Counted from the stretch's first letter, positions 12,010 through 23,970 are shown. The stretch: DNA of 37,572 nucleotides from Pelargonium x hortorum (GCA_036897525.1 JAYMTJ010000086.1:1-37572), one strand, 5' to 3'. Numbers and translations are program-made. Notes: generated by a model not told the origin, from the letters alone.

Positions 12010-12145
12010 GGATTAGAACTCTTGTATTTCCTGGTATTCGATAGCTAGTGTCTTTCCTGCCCTAGCTTCTAAGCAAAGGTATTGTCTCTTAGTGTATATG
12101 ATATGACTTGAACTCCTGTATTACCCGTATTCAGCCTAATATCCA
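12010..12145 (-). repeat. dimeric T-arm-like element R2, copy 1
   Basis: Two related units start at 12011 (gattagaactcttgta) and 12105 (gacttgaactcctgta), 94 bp apart, and each is followed by a gtattc word. The minus strand reads gagttctaatc and gagttcaagtc, close to the tRNA T-loop/box B consensus gttcraNyc. The T stems do not pair, so these are T-loop-like only. A 16-bp word here is identical to 30291-30306 and the whole dimer aligns with 30290-30420, so the dimer arose before the copies separated. It may be a dimeric tRNA-derived short element. Confidence 0.6.
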
Positions 12146-12730
12146 AATAAAGCTAGTAAGTCACAAGGAGCTCCTAACGGTTTATAAACAAGTCTTCTAG
12201 CTCCAGGTCTAGAAATAGTAAAGAGTTCCTCTTGTTAAACATATTTATTATCCGTGGGTCTCCCTTTTGTAATTTATGTGCAACACAGTAAGAAATGTCA
12301 GAGAAAGAGTTCTTTGTTTGTAAGGCATATAAAGAAATGTCTCAAAGATAAGCTACAAGAGCTTTAAGCAGCCGCCAGACACTGGGAGAGAGGCTTTCCT
12401 CCTTATTCATCTCTAAGTTTTAGCGGATTCTAGATGCACTAGAGCTGTAATTGTCAGAAATAGATCCTAGTAGCTAGTTTTAACACTTAATAGAATAATA
12501 ATGAATACCCAAAATAATAGTGTTATAGGCACTATAACATGAGGGGTTTTAGGGCTACCGCGCCTATACTATAGTTGTGTATTTCATTCATTCTATTAGT
12601 AAGTATTAGATAGTATTAGGTTGGGAAGGTGTATAAACTAAGTATAGAGAATCTTCTTTTGTTAGGATTCCTTCATTGTCTTAATTGTATTCTTAGCTAA
12701 TGTAGTAAGGGAAGGAGATAGTGTTGTAGG

Positions 12731-12750
12731 TTCCTAAGAGAGTACATTAA
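12731..12750 (+). repeat. local repeat R7, copy 1
   Basis: The word ttcctaagagagtacatt recurs with one change at 12981-13000 (ttcctaagaaagtacatg). Both lie close to another ggttcctaa word. They are 250 bp apart and in the same orientation, suggesting a small segmental duplication. Confidence 0.5.
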
Positions 12751-12980
12751 ATTACTGTGACTGACTTCTTTATGTTCCTTCTTAGAGTGGTTATAAGAAT
12801 TCGAGGAGGCCGAGTTTGCTATTGACAAGGCTTGCATTGGATTGACATTCGACTCGCATTCAAAAGGTGAGTGTACCTCAGTTCTGACTTTAAAGGAAGA
12901 GTTCTCCTGGACTTAGATTCATTGACTTGCTAGTTAGGGATCATTAGAGGTGTTAAGTTGGACTTGGGAGTTCCGGGATT

Positions 12981-13000
12981 TTCCTAAGAAAGTACATGAA
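12981..13000 (+). repeat. local repeat R7, copy 2
   Basis: Partner of the site at 12731, with one mismatch in the first 16 bases. The match does not extend far on either side. Confidence 0.5.
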
Positions 13001-13120
13001 AGGTTCCTAACAGATAAGAAGACGCTGTGTATTTAAAAGTTGAGTAGCTCAAAAATTCCCTTTGAAAGTCCTTTTCTTGATATTAACCTTCCAAAAAGGA
13101 GCTCCCTCTCTAAATAATTT

Positions 13121-13140
13121 AGAAGTCGGAACCTGTTAAT
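13121..13140 (+). repeat. short repeat R8, copy 1
   Basis: agaagtcggaacctgttaat aligns with 13949-13969, which has one extra A in the middle. The copies are 0.8 kb apart and in the same orientation. Confidence 0.45.
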
Positions 13141-13534
13141 TGAACATTGGGCTATAAACCTTTACCGTGACTTTCGTATAGCCCGCACTCCGTTACTCAT
13201 GGCTAGCCTCTTACTCTTCGGAGCTTTACCAGTCCGTATCATAGCTATACCTAACTTATTTTCTTTTTGTAGGAGTTGTTACGAGCTACCGTAGCCTTTT
13301 TTTTGTTGCCTATACCTTACCTATACCTAGTGTAGATAATATAATTATAAGGACAATAAGGAATTACTTCATTTTATTAGATAGATAAATATCAATAGTC
13401 TAGCAGTGACCTTATTCATTATTATATATGATAGATTGTCTTAGCTGTTAAAAAAAAAGGCGGATCCCTCTTGACTTCTGTTCTTATCATTTAAGTAAGG
13501 GGGAGAAACCTAATCATACAGTAAGGGGTCCCTG

Positions 13535-13609
13535 TTACCGACCGTAGTATAAGGTAGGAAGGTTGACGCATTAGGGTATATATGATAGTACAGACTTACA
13601 CTAAGACCA
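13535..13609 (+). repeat. interspersed repeat R1, copy 1
   Basis: The opening ttaccgaccgtagt is identical to 26090-26103, and the match continues through aggaaggtt, a gcat word, tat-rich sequence, and then acttacact and aagacca. It spans about 75 bp with a few small indels. The spacing of conserved blocks shows true homology. No terminal repeats, tail or coding capacity are seen. An R2 dimer lies 1.5 kb upstream in this copy. Confidence 0.75.
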
Positions 13610-13650
13610 AGATCAACAAAAACTTCATTTGCTGGAAAAAACTCCTTAAC

Positions 13651-15060
13651 TTTTCCTCAGAGCTATTAAGAGAGACCTTCCTTATTAGAGCTAGCCTCTA
13701 CATTTTATAGCCTATTGTACAGCTCCTCTTTTTTTTTATTGTAGATAAGAGTTACTCAGTTAAGTTAATAGAGATAGATAGAAAGAAATAGGATAGGGTA
13801 AAAAAAAATGAAAGGAGTTATCTAAAGTGTAAAGTGTATCATAGTTATTTTAAGATAGTTACAGAACCGAGATTTCTATTAAAAGTTTAAACTAAAACCA
13901 CCTGGAAACTTGATTCTCTACACTTATTCCTTAAAACCTTCTATTATCTGAAGTCGGAAACCTGTAACCCAAAGGAGCGCAAGTACACAAGCCTACTCCT
14001 AGGGTCTTCTCCTATTTAAAACAACCCCAGCCCAGATGCCCTTTATCTCTTGTAAAAAGGTAACTGACTTGACTCGGGGCTCGCTACTAGACTTCTCATT
14101 TCCTTTAACAGCTCTTTAACCAAAATACTAAAGCAAGCGGAATAGAAAGCATTCCTTTTTTTAATTTAAGCCATCTCCCTTGACTAGTAAATCTTTCTTC
14201 CAGTTGTTTGGGATTACTCTAGCTTTAACTTCAATTCTGCGCGAGCAATACAAAATTTATTACCCTGTTTGAGACTTTCCTTAACTCACCTGTCCTATAA
14301 ATAGACCTACAGAGTTCATTACAGGTCTTAAGACTTAGACTTCGAAGCTACTACAGACCTAGAAACTTAGCTATATTTATTGAGCTTTCCCTAGTTCTAT
14401 GACCTAATTGCCAAAGCAAAGGAAAGAGCTAACGCTTTATAAAAGGGGAAATTCCAATACAATAATAAAGGAAACCCGGATTACGCGCCTATAAAAACCC
14501 AAAGAATCCCTTTTTTAGTGGGTCTAGTTAGAATACATATCTTACATGGACGTAGACTCAATAAAGTTCTAACAGCGCGAAAAATAGCCAGTACCATACC
14601 TTTAAAAGAATGAGGAAACCTGCAGTATAAAAACTCTAAGTAAGCTATGGGAGTGCCCTGAAGTGAAGAGGCTAGCCTTGCCAATGCGGATAACTGAGCA
14701 AAATACTCAATTGAATCCTACAAGAAATTTCTAAACTATTAGCAAAAGAAGAGCTTCTACCCTCAAACGAGAGCTCCAGAAGAAAAGAATAAACCATCTA
14801 AATTCCCTTTTTTATAATACGTAGGAAAGCTGAGTCATTTTACAACAAAGCAAGAATCCAAAAAAAGTTTCTATTCTTAAGGACTCCCTTACAAGTTTTG
14901 TAATCGTATGGAGTTCCCTTTTCTTTTGTTTGTTAGAACAGAGCTCACTTTGAGCATGGTATTGCTGCATACTTTAAATATTACTAGTGGGTATAGTCCA
15001 AAAAAAATCTCTATAGACAAAAAAGAGAAAACTTAGGATGAAGTTTTTAAAAGTCCAGAG
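13651..15060. other. gene-free block
   Basis: Only the second R8 copy at 13949-13969 is recognised. The 67-codon frame on the minus strand (14481-14684) has no recognisable feature. No RNA gene was found. Confidence 0.55.
13949..13969 (+). repeat. short repeat R8, copy 2
   Basis: tgaagtcggaaacctgtaac aligns with 13121-13140 apart from a one-base insertion and the end bases. Confidence 0.45.
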
Positions 15061-17900
15061 GAATCTCTAGGCCCTTAGGGGGCAAAATTGAGAAGATAAC
15101 TCGTATAGACTTTAGTTTTGTTACATCCCAACAAATAAATTGAAAGGAAAGTAAGAATTAGTAAAGGTCACTCAAGTTATATAGATTGAAGTTATATTCT
15201 TGAGTATCAAAAACACACAAGTCCCGTGCATTCCACTTAATAGGAAGACTTGATATAAGGGAATAGGTTAGCGAGTTTTTCGTTCCGAGCATCCTTATAT
15301 TTCTATATGACTTTTTTCATTTATTTTGTTATAATCCAGCAGCTTTCAGATTTAGATCTGAGTAATTCTAACCCCTTTTTAATACAGCAAGAATGAATAC
15401 CCTATAATTTATTATCACAACTTTTATATTAAAAAATTTTCTTTTAAGAACGACTAAAGGACCCTTTAGAATCCGCTTTAGCCCCCCTACCCTACCCTAG
15501 TAAAGGCGGCGTCTAACGAACTACGTGTTTAAAAGCACCCTTGTTTACAAAGTCTTAAATACCCTATATTTGATTTCTTATATTATATAATTGCCAACTC
15601 CTTACTAATTGACTATCATTACAGAATATTCCTTCAGTTCTACACTTAGCAACCCAAGAAAGAGACCCCTTCGCATCTCCCGGAGCTCTAAAAATAGAAA
15701 GACGACGACTTATCAGAAGAATAAGACAAAGGAATCTGCAGTTGGGATGAATTAACCCCCCAAAATTCCATAAGTCAAACTACTACTCAAGGGGGGCCTC
15801 CTCTATGTTTTTATATAGCTCTAACAGTGGCATTTTACTACCAGTTTTACCTTTTTAAATTGTAGGCGAAAACCATGAGTTTCATTTAAGCAAAAGTTTA
15901 AGAAGAGTTTTAAGTTTCATTGTATACCCTAGGTTGATGCTTTCTTTATAAGGCATGAATGTAGTGACTAAAACGCTATAAAATATGACATTCCTGGAAC
16001 CCATCAGGACTCTCCTTTTTTACTTTTTTGCATTAGAAATAAGGATAGAGCTTTTCTAGGCCGTCACTTGGAGTTTTTGCTTGAGTTACTCTATTTAGAT
16101 ATCCATATATCGAGGGTTACCCCCACCCCAGGGGCTCCGCACCCAATTTCTAGAGAAGTACTATACTGCACTAGAATGCGAAAGTGAAGAAAAGAGATCT
16201 TGCATTTTCCTAGCTACGTCTGATTTTAACTAACGCCCTCGTTTACGTATACTGCTCGGGCCCTACTTAATAGTCAAGATTAGTTTCTTCCCCGTCCAAA
16301 AGTATTGAACGCGTTGTCCAAGACACCTTAATTACACACATAGCGAGTTCTTTCTTATTCAAGCTGCGCTATAAAGTATAACCCGGCGTAACAATACTTA
16401 GAGCTCTTCAAAACTCGAGAGATTTCTATTGCTTGAGTTTAGTATTTATTGTATAATCCAAAGTTTGGATTTTAATCTGGAACCTTACTCAGACCTTATT
16501 ATATGCCCAGTATCTCGTTTGTACGACTAAGCTTACTTAGTAATCAAGGTCAAAGTACTTTATATGGGAAACTTTTGCCTTTCCTTTTTTTTCAAAGCAG
16601 GGATTAAATACAATGAATTATAACCTAACTTTTCACGAAAGCTCTAGTAACGCTAAAAGCAAGAGCCTCGGATAAATCTCTTAGGAGGCGGGGTTCTCGG
16701 ATCAAACAAAAAAACTATTAAGAAATTCTTTTACGAGTCCCCATTCCTTATACATACAGTAGTTTTAAGACTTTCACTAGCAGGATATCCTGAGCCTCAT
16801 GACAAAAGGGTCGTCTAATTTAAGTTAAGATTAATCCAAAGTACTTAAAAAAATGACCATCACACCCAAAATTGTGATGAGACCGGCGCCAGTACTAAAC
16901 CTTAAAGTTCGCAGACCCCCGCTTGTAAATTAGAAAGTTTTGTACGGAATCGAAGCTAAAAACGACTCTTTAGTTCTGAAGTTTCTATTTCTAAGCCATT
17001 TAAAAGAATACAGGATACCCGGAAACTTTCTCTAGAAACTGCAAATATGAGGAACACTCGTATTACTCTTATCTAAAACTTCTTCTATTTTTTCTTATTT
17101 TCTGGGTATTCCAGGGGCATTCTTGTTATATCAATTTCGATTCCTTAAGTTACCCTTTGTTTGTGGCATTCAAAATCTTTATTATCAAGTATTTGCTCTG
17201 ATAGGGATCCAGAGCTAAAGATGTTCTTTTTTGTACACGCAAAACGTCAAATTACTTCCCTATTTTTTAACCGGATCCAACCTTGTGCTTATGGGGGTTT
17301 TGGCGAATTCAAATACTGTGAATACGTAATTCTGGGACTTTTTTTGCAACTGTAAAGTGGTTGTAGATCATGTTTTAGTTTTGCTATTCCTAGATCCCTT
17401 TTGAATCAACTCTACTATGTTAGGTTAGCACTTCTATACCTTAGTTTCTTATATATAGAGTCTTAAGAAGGTTACTTTTTTGAAGGATCTCGCATACAAG
17501 AATATTAAAGTAAAGATAACCCAAGATTTAACTAGAAAAAAACCTTTATACTGATCGAGTATAGGATAAAAAATGGTATAAATTTTTTTTTGTATTAACT
17601 AAAATACTTGTTACTTTTCTTTTTTCTTGACTAGCTTCTTCTACGGTAAGTAGTAAGTACTTAAAGTAAAGTTGAAAGTACGGAGCAGACATCTATTATA
17701 TAAGTTTCAAAAAGTGGTGCAATGCCGGTAAATCATAATCGGAAACGATACAAGATCCTTTGTATAGTACCAACTAGAAGCTATAAAAAAGCAGGTTACG
17801 AACCCCTTTTTCCTCATAAAGAAAGAGGGTAGGTACTAAGAGTTAGCAGCATAAATATAACATAAAAAACTCTGATATATTCTACACCCGAAAGAATAGA
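15061..17900. other. plain AT-rich block, nothing recognised
   Basis: Scattered homopolymers of 6-9 bases occur, but I could not match any part to the repeat families of the window. The 64-codon frame at 17161-17355 (GTG or TTG start only) is indistinguishable from chance. A gccggtaaatcat word at 17724 resembles a motif seen at several other places. Confidence 0.55.
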
Positions 17901-18339
17901 GTGTCTTTTATAGACTTAACAAGGGCGAGTTCTCAAGGCCTTTCTCTTTTAGTTTTTAGCTGGACTCTTTTGTAGTGGGAATTCGTTTGGTTTTCGCACT
18001 GTGATCCCGACGCTTTGCAATACGAGAAAAAGAAAAAAAGACTATAATATAAAAAGATTCTAATGTTGCAGTAGATTTCTAATTGGACAATACAATATCT
18101 AGTGAAGAGTAACCCTCTTTTATTTTGCGTGGACCTACTACTGCCAGTTTTCTTAGTGTATAAGAGGCCTGCAAGGATAAGGGCCTTAGACCTCCTACAA
18201 ATACAAGTAAAAAGGCTCTCACTTGAGCAGCTTAAATCCTTTTCAATTCCTAACAAACACAGAAACACAAATAGGAAACACCTCCTTTAGCAGCATAGCA
18301 GTCATTAGCTAGCTTTGGCTCCTTTCCATTAGCACAAAT

Positions 18340-18355
18340 AATCTGGTAATCTGGT
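18340..18355. repeat. 8-bp tandem duplication
   Basis: aatctggt occurs twice in a row, a slippage-type duplication. Confidence 0.5.
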
Positions 18356-18462
18356 TTTTGTGTTTCCTGACAGGCTTACAGCAGAACTAAGACAAGAGAG
18401 TTCCTAAACAATTAAGAAACTCCTAGGAATATCACCAAGAAGACATTGAAGCCTTTTAGCTA

Positions 18463-18492
18463 CTATCTGCTTAGAGTCTATCCGCTTAGATC
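18463..18492. repeat. 15-bp tandem duplication with a dispersed match
   Basis: Two adjacent 15-bp units, ctatctgcttagagt and ctatccgcttagatc, differ at three positions. A third similar word, ctatccgcttagaatc, lies at 10629, so the unit may belong to a dispersed family that was duplicated here. Confidence 0.55.
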
Positions 18493-18817
18493 AAGCTTTA
18501 TGTAGACTCCTTCCTTCCTTTACCTTTAACAGCTACAAGACCTAACTTAGAAATTCAAGAATTAAAGAAATCCTATAGCAAACTCTTTTCAATAAAATAC
18601 CTTCCAACAAAGACTTATCTTAATACAAATGCCTTCTTTCTAAACTAAATAAGTCTAAAGTTATTATCTAAATTATCTGCAGTTCAAGTACCCTTTTAAA
18701 TAAACTAAGTTTAGTTTTGTACGGACCTCTTTAGGCTTTGTTTTACTATATTGAATTCCTTGCAATGGCACCTTGGAACCCTTATTTAGCTTCAGAATTA
18801 CTTCTCTTTCTATTTAG

Positions 18818-18930
18818 ACTTCATTTGCCAGCGTAGTACTGTCTTAACAAGTACAAGCTTTCAAGGTTTAGGGGCTTTAGTGTTCGATTGGGTTCCTTCT
18901 GCCACAGAGAATAGAGGCTTTAGAGTTAGC
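18818..18930 (+). repeat. interspersed repeat R5, copy 1
   Basis: Two anchors are shared in order with 35681-35830. The first is tttgccagcgtagta followed by ctgt and a later ctttc.aag. The second is agaatagaggctttagag at 18909-18926, against agaattagaggatttagag. The distance between anchors differs by about 40 bp. Ordered anchors with unequal spacing are typical of an old, decayed repeat. Confidence 0.6.
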
Positions 18931-19074
18931 AACACCTTCTTTCTTTTTGGGTTCTCACTCGCCGAAGGCTTAGGTTATTAGAGACATTCTATAGTATATA
19001 GCAACTTTAAGCAAGGCACGAAGCCCTCTTGTTTTCTTTTTCTGTAGTTTATCAGTAAGAGAGGTTACAGCCTT

Positions 19075-19098
19075 GGTAGTATAATTGGTAGTATAATT
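19075..19098. repeat. perfect 12-bp tandem duplication
   Basis: ggtagtataatt occurs twice head to tail, followed by a partial third unit (agtagg). Confidence 0.65.
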
Positions 19099-19432
19099 AG
19101 TAGGTCCTTCTTCTGTAATCTAATAATTACAAAAACACTCTTAAACTCAAGAGGTCCTTCTTTTCGGAAAGCCTAAATCCTCTATTTGAACCCTCTTTAT
19201 GAGTCAAAACTTGTAAATTACCCAAATTCCTTACCTTAATCCAAAAACACTCTAATAGTTAACCTCCTAGTTCTGGTTTTTTTTACGACCCAAAAACTGG
19301 AAATATCTAAGACTTAATTAGCCAGGATTGAGTACTAAACTCTCGACAGGACACTCTGTTTTAAATTAAAAGGTTTAAGAAAAAAAGGAATCCCTCTCTT
19401 GAAAGTACTCTCTAAGAACTCTCTTCTTGGTG

Positions 19433-19477
19433 GGAGATTATGATCTTATATCATCTAGGCGGAGATTCACAATCTTA
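19433..19477. repeat. 28-bp-spaced duplication of ggagatt
   Basis: ggagattatgatcttat at 19433 and ggagattcacaatctta at 19461 share start and end words with a divergent centre. It is a local duplication. Confidence 0.45.
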
Positions 19478-19584
19478 GTAACCCTGTACTTACATTGACT
19501 GTCAAGGAAAGCTAGCTAATGTTATAGCCTGCAAATTCAGTCTAAATAGAATCTCTTCTTGACCCTTAAATCCTATCTTCTCTT

Positions 19585-19598
19585 CGGAACCTACAAAC
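19585..19598 (+). repeat. fragment matching 25823-25840
   Basis: ggaacctacaaac is shared exactly. Both sites lie in C-rich surroundings with similar upstream pyrimidine-rich words. On its own this is weak, but it adds to the shared content of the two regions. Confidence 0.35.
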
Positions 19599-19638
19599 AC
19601 AAACAAACTAATAATCCTCTTAAGCTAGGAACCTTTAT

Positions 19639-19685
19639 AGCCGGCAAAGAAATTATATAAATCCTTTCTTGCTCTTGGGACCTAA
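19639..19685 (+). repeat. interspersed repeat R3, copy 2
   Basis: It contains the 23-bp identity with 6926-6948 at 19647-19669. The flanks ccggcaa (left) and ttgggaccta (right) align with those of copy 1 after a small indel. No function or ends are evident. Confidence 0.7.
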
Positions 19686-19708
19686 TCTGTATAGCTGGCA
19701 CAGAAAGG

Positions 19709-19730
19709 ACTCTAATAACCACTAGCACTT
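19709..19730 (+). repeat. fragment matching 32749-32770
   Basis: actctaataaccactagcac aligns with actataataaccaccagctc with four mismatches. It is modest evidence for another diverged family. Confidence 0.3.
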
Positions 19731-20000
19731 GGAAGCCGAACTTCACAATAAACGAAAGAATTTATAGTAACTAAAGCAGTAACTAAAGCCAAATTTATCC
19801 CTTTTTCTGAGCTGAAGACTATACAATGTATACCTTTTATTCCATAATTTGAATTTAAAGTAGCTATTAAGAGTACCTGGGAAATAGAAAGATAAGAAGG
19901 ACAAGGGCAATTATCAAGGTCTACTTTCTTTTTTCTCATTTTTTTTTTAGGAGTCCGGTGCTTTCTTTACAGGAGGGAAACCCTGCATTACACACCGGGG

Positions 20001-22860
20001 ATAAAAAGGTCAAAAAGGGACCACCGACAATAAAAGAAACCACTAACTACTATTGATAGCTTAGCTCCACTCCCAACGAAAAGAGACAAACACCCGTTTA
20101 TCCCCCTAAGCTTTTGATATAAAAACTTATACTCCCTTTTACTAAAAAGCAACTTTTAGAAGGTTTAAAATCACTTAAGATAGAAGCCCTTATCCGGATA
20201 TAATAAAGGCTATAAGACAATAACTAGCATGGGAATCCCAAGACCCAACAAACAATAGGAGGAGACAAAGCTTTACAAGACATGTAATAACTTAAAAGGA
20301 AGTTTTATTCTACAAGATTCGTTTTCAAAAGAGGTGGGTTATATAGAAAACTCTTTTAAGTCGAGTACAAGGTATGGCTAAGTAGAGAGGCATAGGTAAG
20401 GCTCATAAGAGATACAGAGTACGGGTCTAGCCCGTAGGAAGAGTATAGCTAAGAAAGTTATTAAAGATAAGTATCAAGATTGTTAAGAAGAGAGATATGG
20501 GTATGGGTACAAGAAGCCCCTTTGGTAGAATGTAAGCGCTTGTTCTTTCCTAGAATAGTTTCTAGTTTATTTAAAGGAAAGTCTTTGAAGTTAACCTAAC
20601 CAGAGTCTTGTGGGTTTGCTAGGGCCTCTAATAACATATTAAAGTGGAGGAAGAACTACTATCAAATATATACTGTTAATAGGGTCTTACAAATTAAGTC
20701 CAATTGCTAAGGAAATATTATATTGGTTTTATAAGTCTTTTTAACAGCTTATGAGTAAGTTGATACCATAATTCATTCAATAAATAGATTTCAGTTTTAA
20801 CTAGACTCTTTTGCCTTTAAACTGTTGGGATTTGTACTTAAACTATTCACTCGATCGAATCGAAGAGAGAGTATGTAACCCCACCGATTTTTTAGATATT
20901 TTTTAGATTAGGTTGGTTTAAAGCCCCAATTACAAAAGACCTTAAATAGCCAACGACTAAAATAGGGTCCCCTAATAAGAAATATTTCGATCAGGATGAT
21001 AAGTTTCCAAAAACTAGTGGCAGAATTGCAATAATCATAAAAGGCCCTAAAGCGTGTTTCAGTGACAGTAGCAAACTCGGGAGGGGGGATCTATGCAGCA
21101 TTTTTGGGAATTTAATAGTTCATCTCAGTGAACGGCAGGTCTTTTATTAAAAATAGGAGGGTCCTCTCAAATTCCTAGACAGGACCGGCCCTTTTCCTCC
21201 TACCGGGCATAGCTTTTTACACATAACCTACGGAGGTGATGCCTTGTAGTAAAATTCACCTCAAAAATAAGTCGACTTTAAAAGGACCTGACTCTGCTCC
21301 GTTTTAGGAGGAAGTTCCAGATAACACCTATAATTTTGAAACTTTTATAGTGCCTTTATGGGTGTACTGCAGCTCGGTTATACAAAAGTTTACCCCTATA
21401 TATAACACTTAAAAGCATTTCCCTGGTAGCAAAAGTCAAGTCATTTTTTTTGGCCCCTATAGATTTTTTTCTAAAAGGACCCTCGAGAGCGTTTCAGCAT
21501 CGCATCATAGTATAACTTTTTTTCCTTGTTATAGAGTAATCTATTGAAATGAAATTTCAAAGGCTATAATTAAGTATGTTTCTTAGCACAGTCTTCTCGT
21601 AGACTGGGTTTTCTAATTGAAAACTCAATTTTCTTGGAACCTGCGGATGCCCCATACTTTATCGACAGCTTACCGTGCAAAAAGTCTCTTTCTTAAGATA
21701 AGAAATTGGAAGTTCAGCCTCCCTCCGCGCTGTAAAGAATTGGCGGATTTCCTTGAAAGGCCCTTATTAGGTTTAGGTTATTTTCGCTACGAACTTCGGA
21801 AAAATACAAACGAAAAATGACTCATTGAATTGCTAATTTATTAACCTCAACTCCTAAGTGATTTAGTCTCAATACGAAGCTTATTGCCGATACTGTTGTA
21901 AAGACACAAGGTGTTCTTGCGTCATGAATTCTATACCTAAGAATTTACCAACCGAAAAGATTTATCCTTAAACCCTAAAATAAGTTTCTGCCTAGTTTTC
22001 AGGATTCTCGTACAAAAAAGACAAAGAACAGAATTACCCACTTATTTACTTTATTATTCCGACAACTCGACAAAAGCTAAAGCTTGCTTACATCAAAAAT
22101 TTCAATAGGTAAAAAGTTCCTCGCTTATAAAGAGAATAAAACAGTTTGTTATAACTTTTCTTAGTGTCCAGCCCTAGGAAAAGCCTTGTAAGAGCTGTTG
22201 AATACTCTATATATTATATTATACCTTGCCGTAAACAGCAAATTCATAAACCAAAGCAAGAGACTTTAGCGAATACTTTTGTTAATTGGCAAGGATACTC
22301 TTTCTTGCTTTATCAGCACGTGTGACTTGTTTATTAAAATCTCTGTGCAGATATCCCCGAAGCTAGAAACTTAATGGTCGAGTAAAAATAGGAATGCCTG
22401 AGGGCTGAAGTCAAGAGAAATCTATGGAGTCTCTATCCAGTAATCAGGAAAAATTTTCCTGTCGAAGACAGTTGCTACTTTTGTTAGGTATCCCGGGTTA
22501 AAAGCAAAAGAAAACAGTTTTGTTGTAGATTTAGAGAATAAAAACTGTATATGGAGTCTTGGTAAAAGCCTCCCATTCTGAAGAATAACGGAAATCCAGG
22601 GTTTCCGTCTAAGCTAAGTATTAAGGGTCCCTTTTTAGAAAATCTTTTTTCCTAATACTCCTTGTCTAGAGTAAACAGTATAATCTTAACTATTTTTGAT
22701 CTAACGACCCTTACTTTCAAGTTAATCATAGAACTGGGTATATTTCCCCAAGTTGTCGAATCAGATCCAAGAAAAGGGCTAGACCCTGTAAATTAAAAGC
22801 AAAACTCATTAAATCTAATTGACAAAGGAACCGCTTCTATAGTAGGTATCTAGTTTTACT
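20001..22860. other. gene-free AT-rich block
   Basis: The stretch 20380-20830 is G/A-rich with repeated tat(g/a)gctaag and tatggg words, but no period could be set. From 20830 on it is plain, with one clear hairpin at 21233-21262. The 67-codon frame 21617-21820 (TTG start) shows no recognisable feature. Confidence 0.55.
21233..21262. other. hairpin gaggtga/tcacctc
   Basis: A perfect 7-bp stem encloses a 16-base loop. The left arm lies in acggaggtgat, which resembles the 3' end of small-subunit rRNA in reverse. No rRNA context surrounds it, so this is probably coincidental. Confidence 0.45.
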
Positions 22861-23627
22861 CATTTAAAGTTAAGAAATTGAAACCTCGTAATTTTAGTAT
22901 CTTGCTGGTTAGAAAAAAGACGTATCTGCTGTTTAGGAGGACCCCTGATTAGCGCTATTATCCGCACCTTATATATCTGTATCTGTTCATTCGCCCATTT
23001 TAGATCCAGTTCTAGGTTGTTGGAGTTATATGTAGTGAAGTCTAAAAGAGGTTTTTTTCTAGAGATATGATATAGCGGTAATAGCAAGGTACAACAAAGG
23101 ATCCTTATCCTATTAATTTAGGGGGAGCTGAAGGTGTCTCATAGGCTTAGATGTTTAGAATATCTGGGAGTAACTAATAATGGAAACCCTTTTTTTTATA
23201 TATCATAATAAGTTCTTTATATAGGAGCCTGAAAATGTTTTCGCACGTAATCATAAATAAGGGTATTTTCTAATGTTTATTTATAACATTAGCCAGCCGA
23301 TAAGAGCACAAGGCAATAAATAGTACCTGAAAAGTAAGGAATTTTCTCTAAACTGGCAAATTTAATATAGCTACAAGATTCCCTAATTAGTGCCCTTTAT
23401 TTTCTTCTAATTCTTGGTATTTCAAGGACTGTAGTGTACTTTGCTATGTTAAACTAACTGGCTATATTAGGACCCTTTCTTTTGAGACTCTACTAGTATA
23501 CCTCTAATTTTAAAGTTAGCTGCTTACTTTAGTTCTTATTTTGTAGTAATGTATTCTATCATAGCTTCTTACTTAATCGATACCCTTTCTCGAATCGAAA
23601 GCCTAACACCTATCCTTCATATCTTGC

Positions 23628-23710
23628 TTGTTACTCTATGAAAGAGTATCACTGCTACCTTGAGTATTTGTTACTCTCTACCAGTAACCATGAAAGAAAG
23701 ACTTTCACAG
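23628..23710. repeat. local duplication of ttgttactct
   Basis: ttgttactctatgaaag at 23628 and ttgttactctctacc...atgaaag at 23668 share both end words, the second copy having 11 extra bases inside. Each copy is followed by an a-g-rich then tcac word. Confidence 0.45.
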
Positions 23711-23970
23711 CATTCCTATAACCAGTACTCACGAAGACCTGGCCTAGTTTGATATAGAATACCACTACCTTTCACTGATAGCCCCACCCATCTCGTACTA
23801 TTCCTACCAATACAACGTAGTTTTGTCGCTTTTCTAAGAAGTTACTAACTAGTTGTGGTAGGTTTTCAGCCCCATCTAAACCCTGACAACTTATGGTAGG
23901 GTTTATTCTTAACACTTTAAGCTATTAATATAAAACCTTTGTTTGTTGCAGAAGAGAGCTATTGACCAGA

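Larger units (their letters stand above)
11401..13650. other. gene-free, G-over-C block carrying repeats R2, R7 and R1
   Basis: Counts over 12541-12780 give 54 G and 27 C, the opposite asymmetry to 8281-8520. The block carries the dimeric T-arm-like element (12010-12145), a local duplication around 12731 and 12981, and the first R1 copy (13535-13609). No coding frame is supported. Confidence 0.6.
17901..20000. other. gene-free block rich in repeat fragments
   Basis: It holds micro-tandems at 18340, 18463, 19075 and 19433, an R5 copy at 18818-18930, and fragments at 19585, 19639 and 19709 with partners elsewhere. The longest frame of the window (17933-18268, minus, 111 codons, GTG start) lies at its left edge. 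It overlaps an opposite-strand 62-codon frame and has no domain that I recognise, so I do not call it a gene. Confidence 0.6.

Noticed and set aside
17933-18268. 111-codon minus-strand frame, the longest in the window
   Set aside because: GTG start, no recognisable domain, overlaps an opposite-strand frame, and one or two frames of this length are expected by chance.
19185-19205. Minus-strand ggttcaaatag, a T-loop-like site
   Set aside because: The last two consensus positions fail and no anticodon or D-arm fits the required spacing.
21231-21262. cggaggtgat, resembling the end of small-subunit rRNA
   Set aside because: Isolated; no adjoining rRNA helix or conserved block is present.
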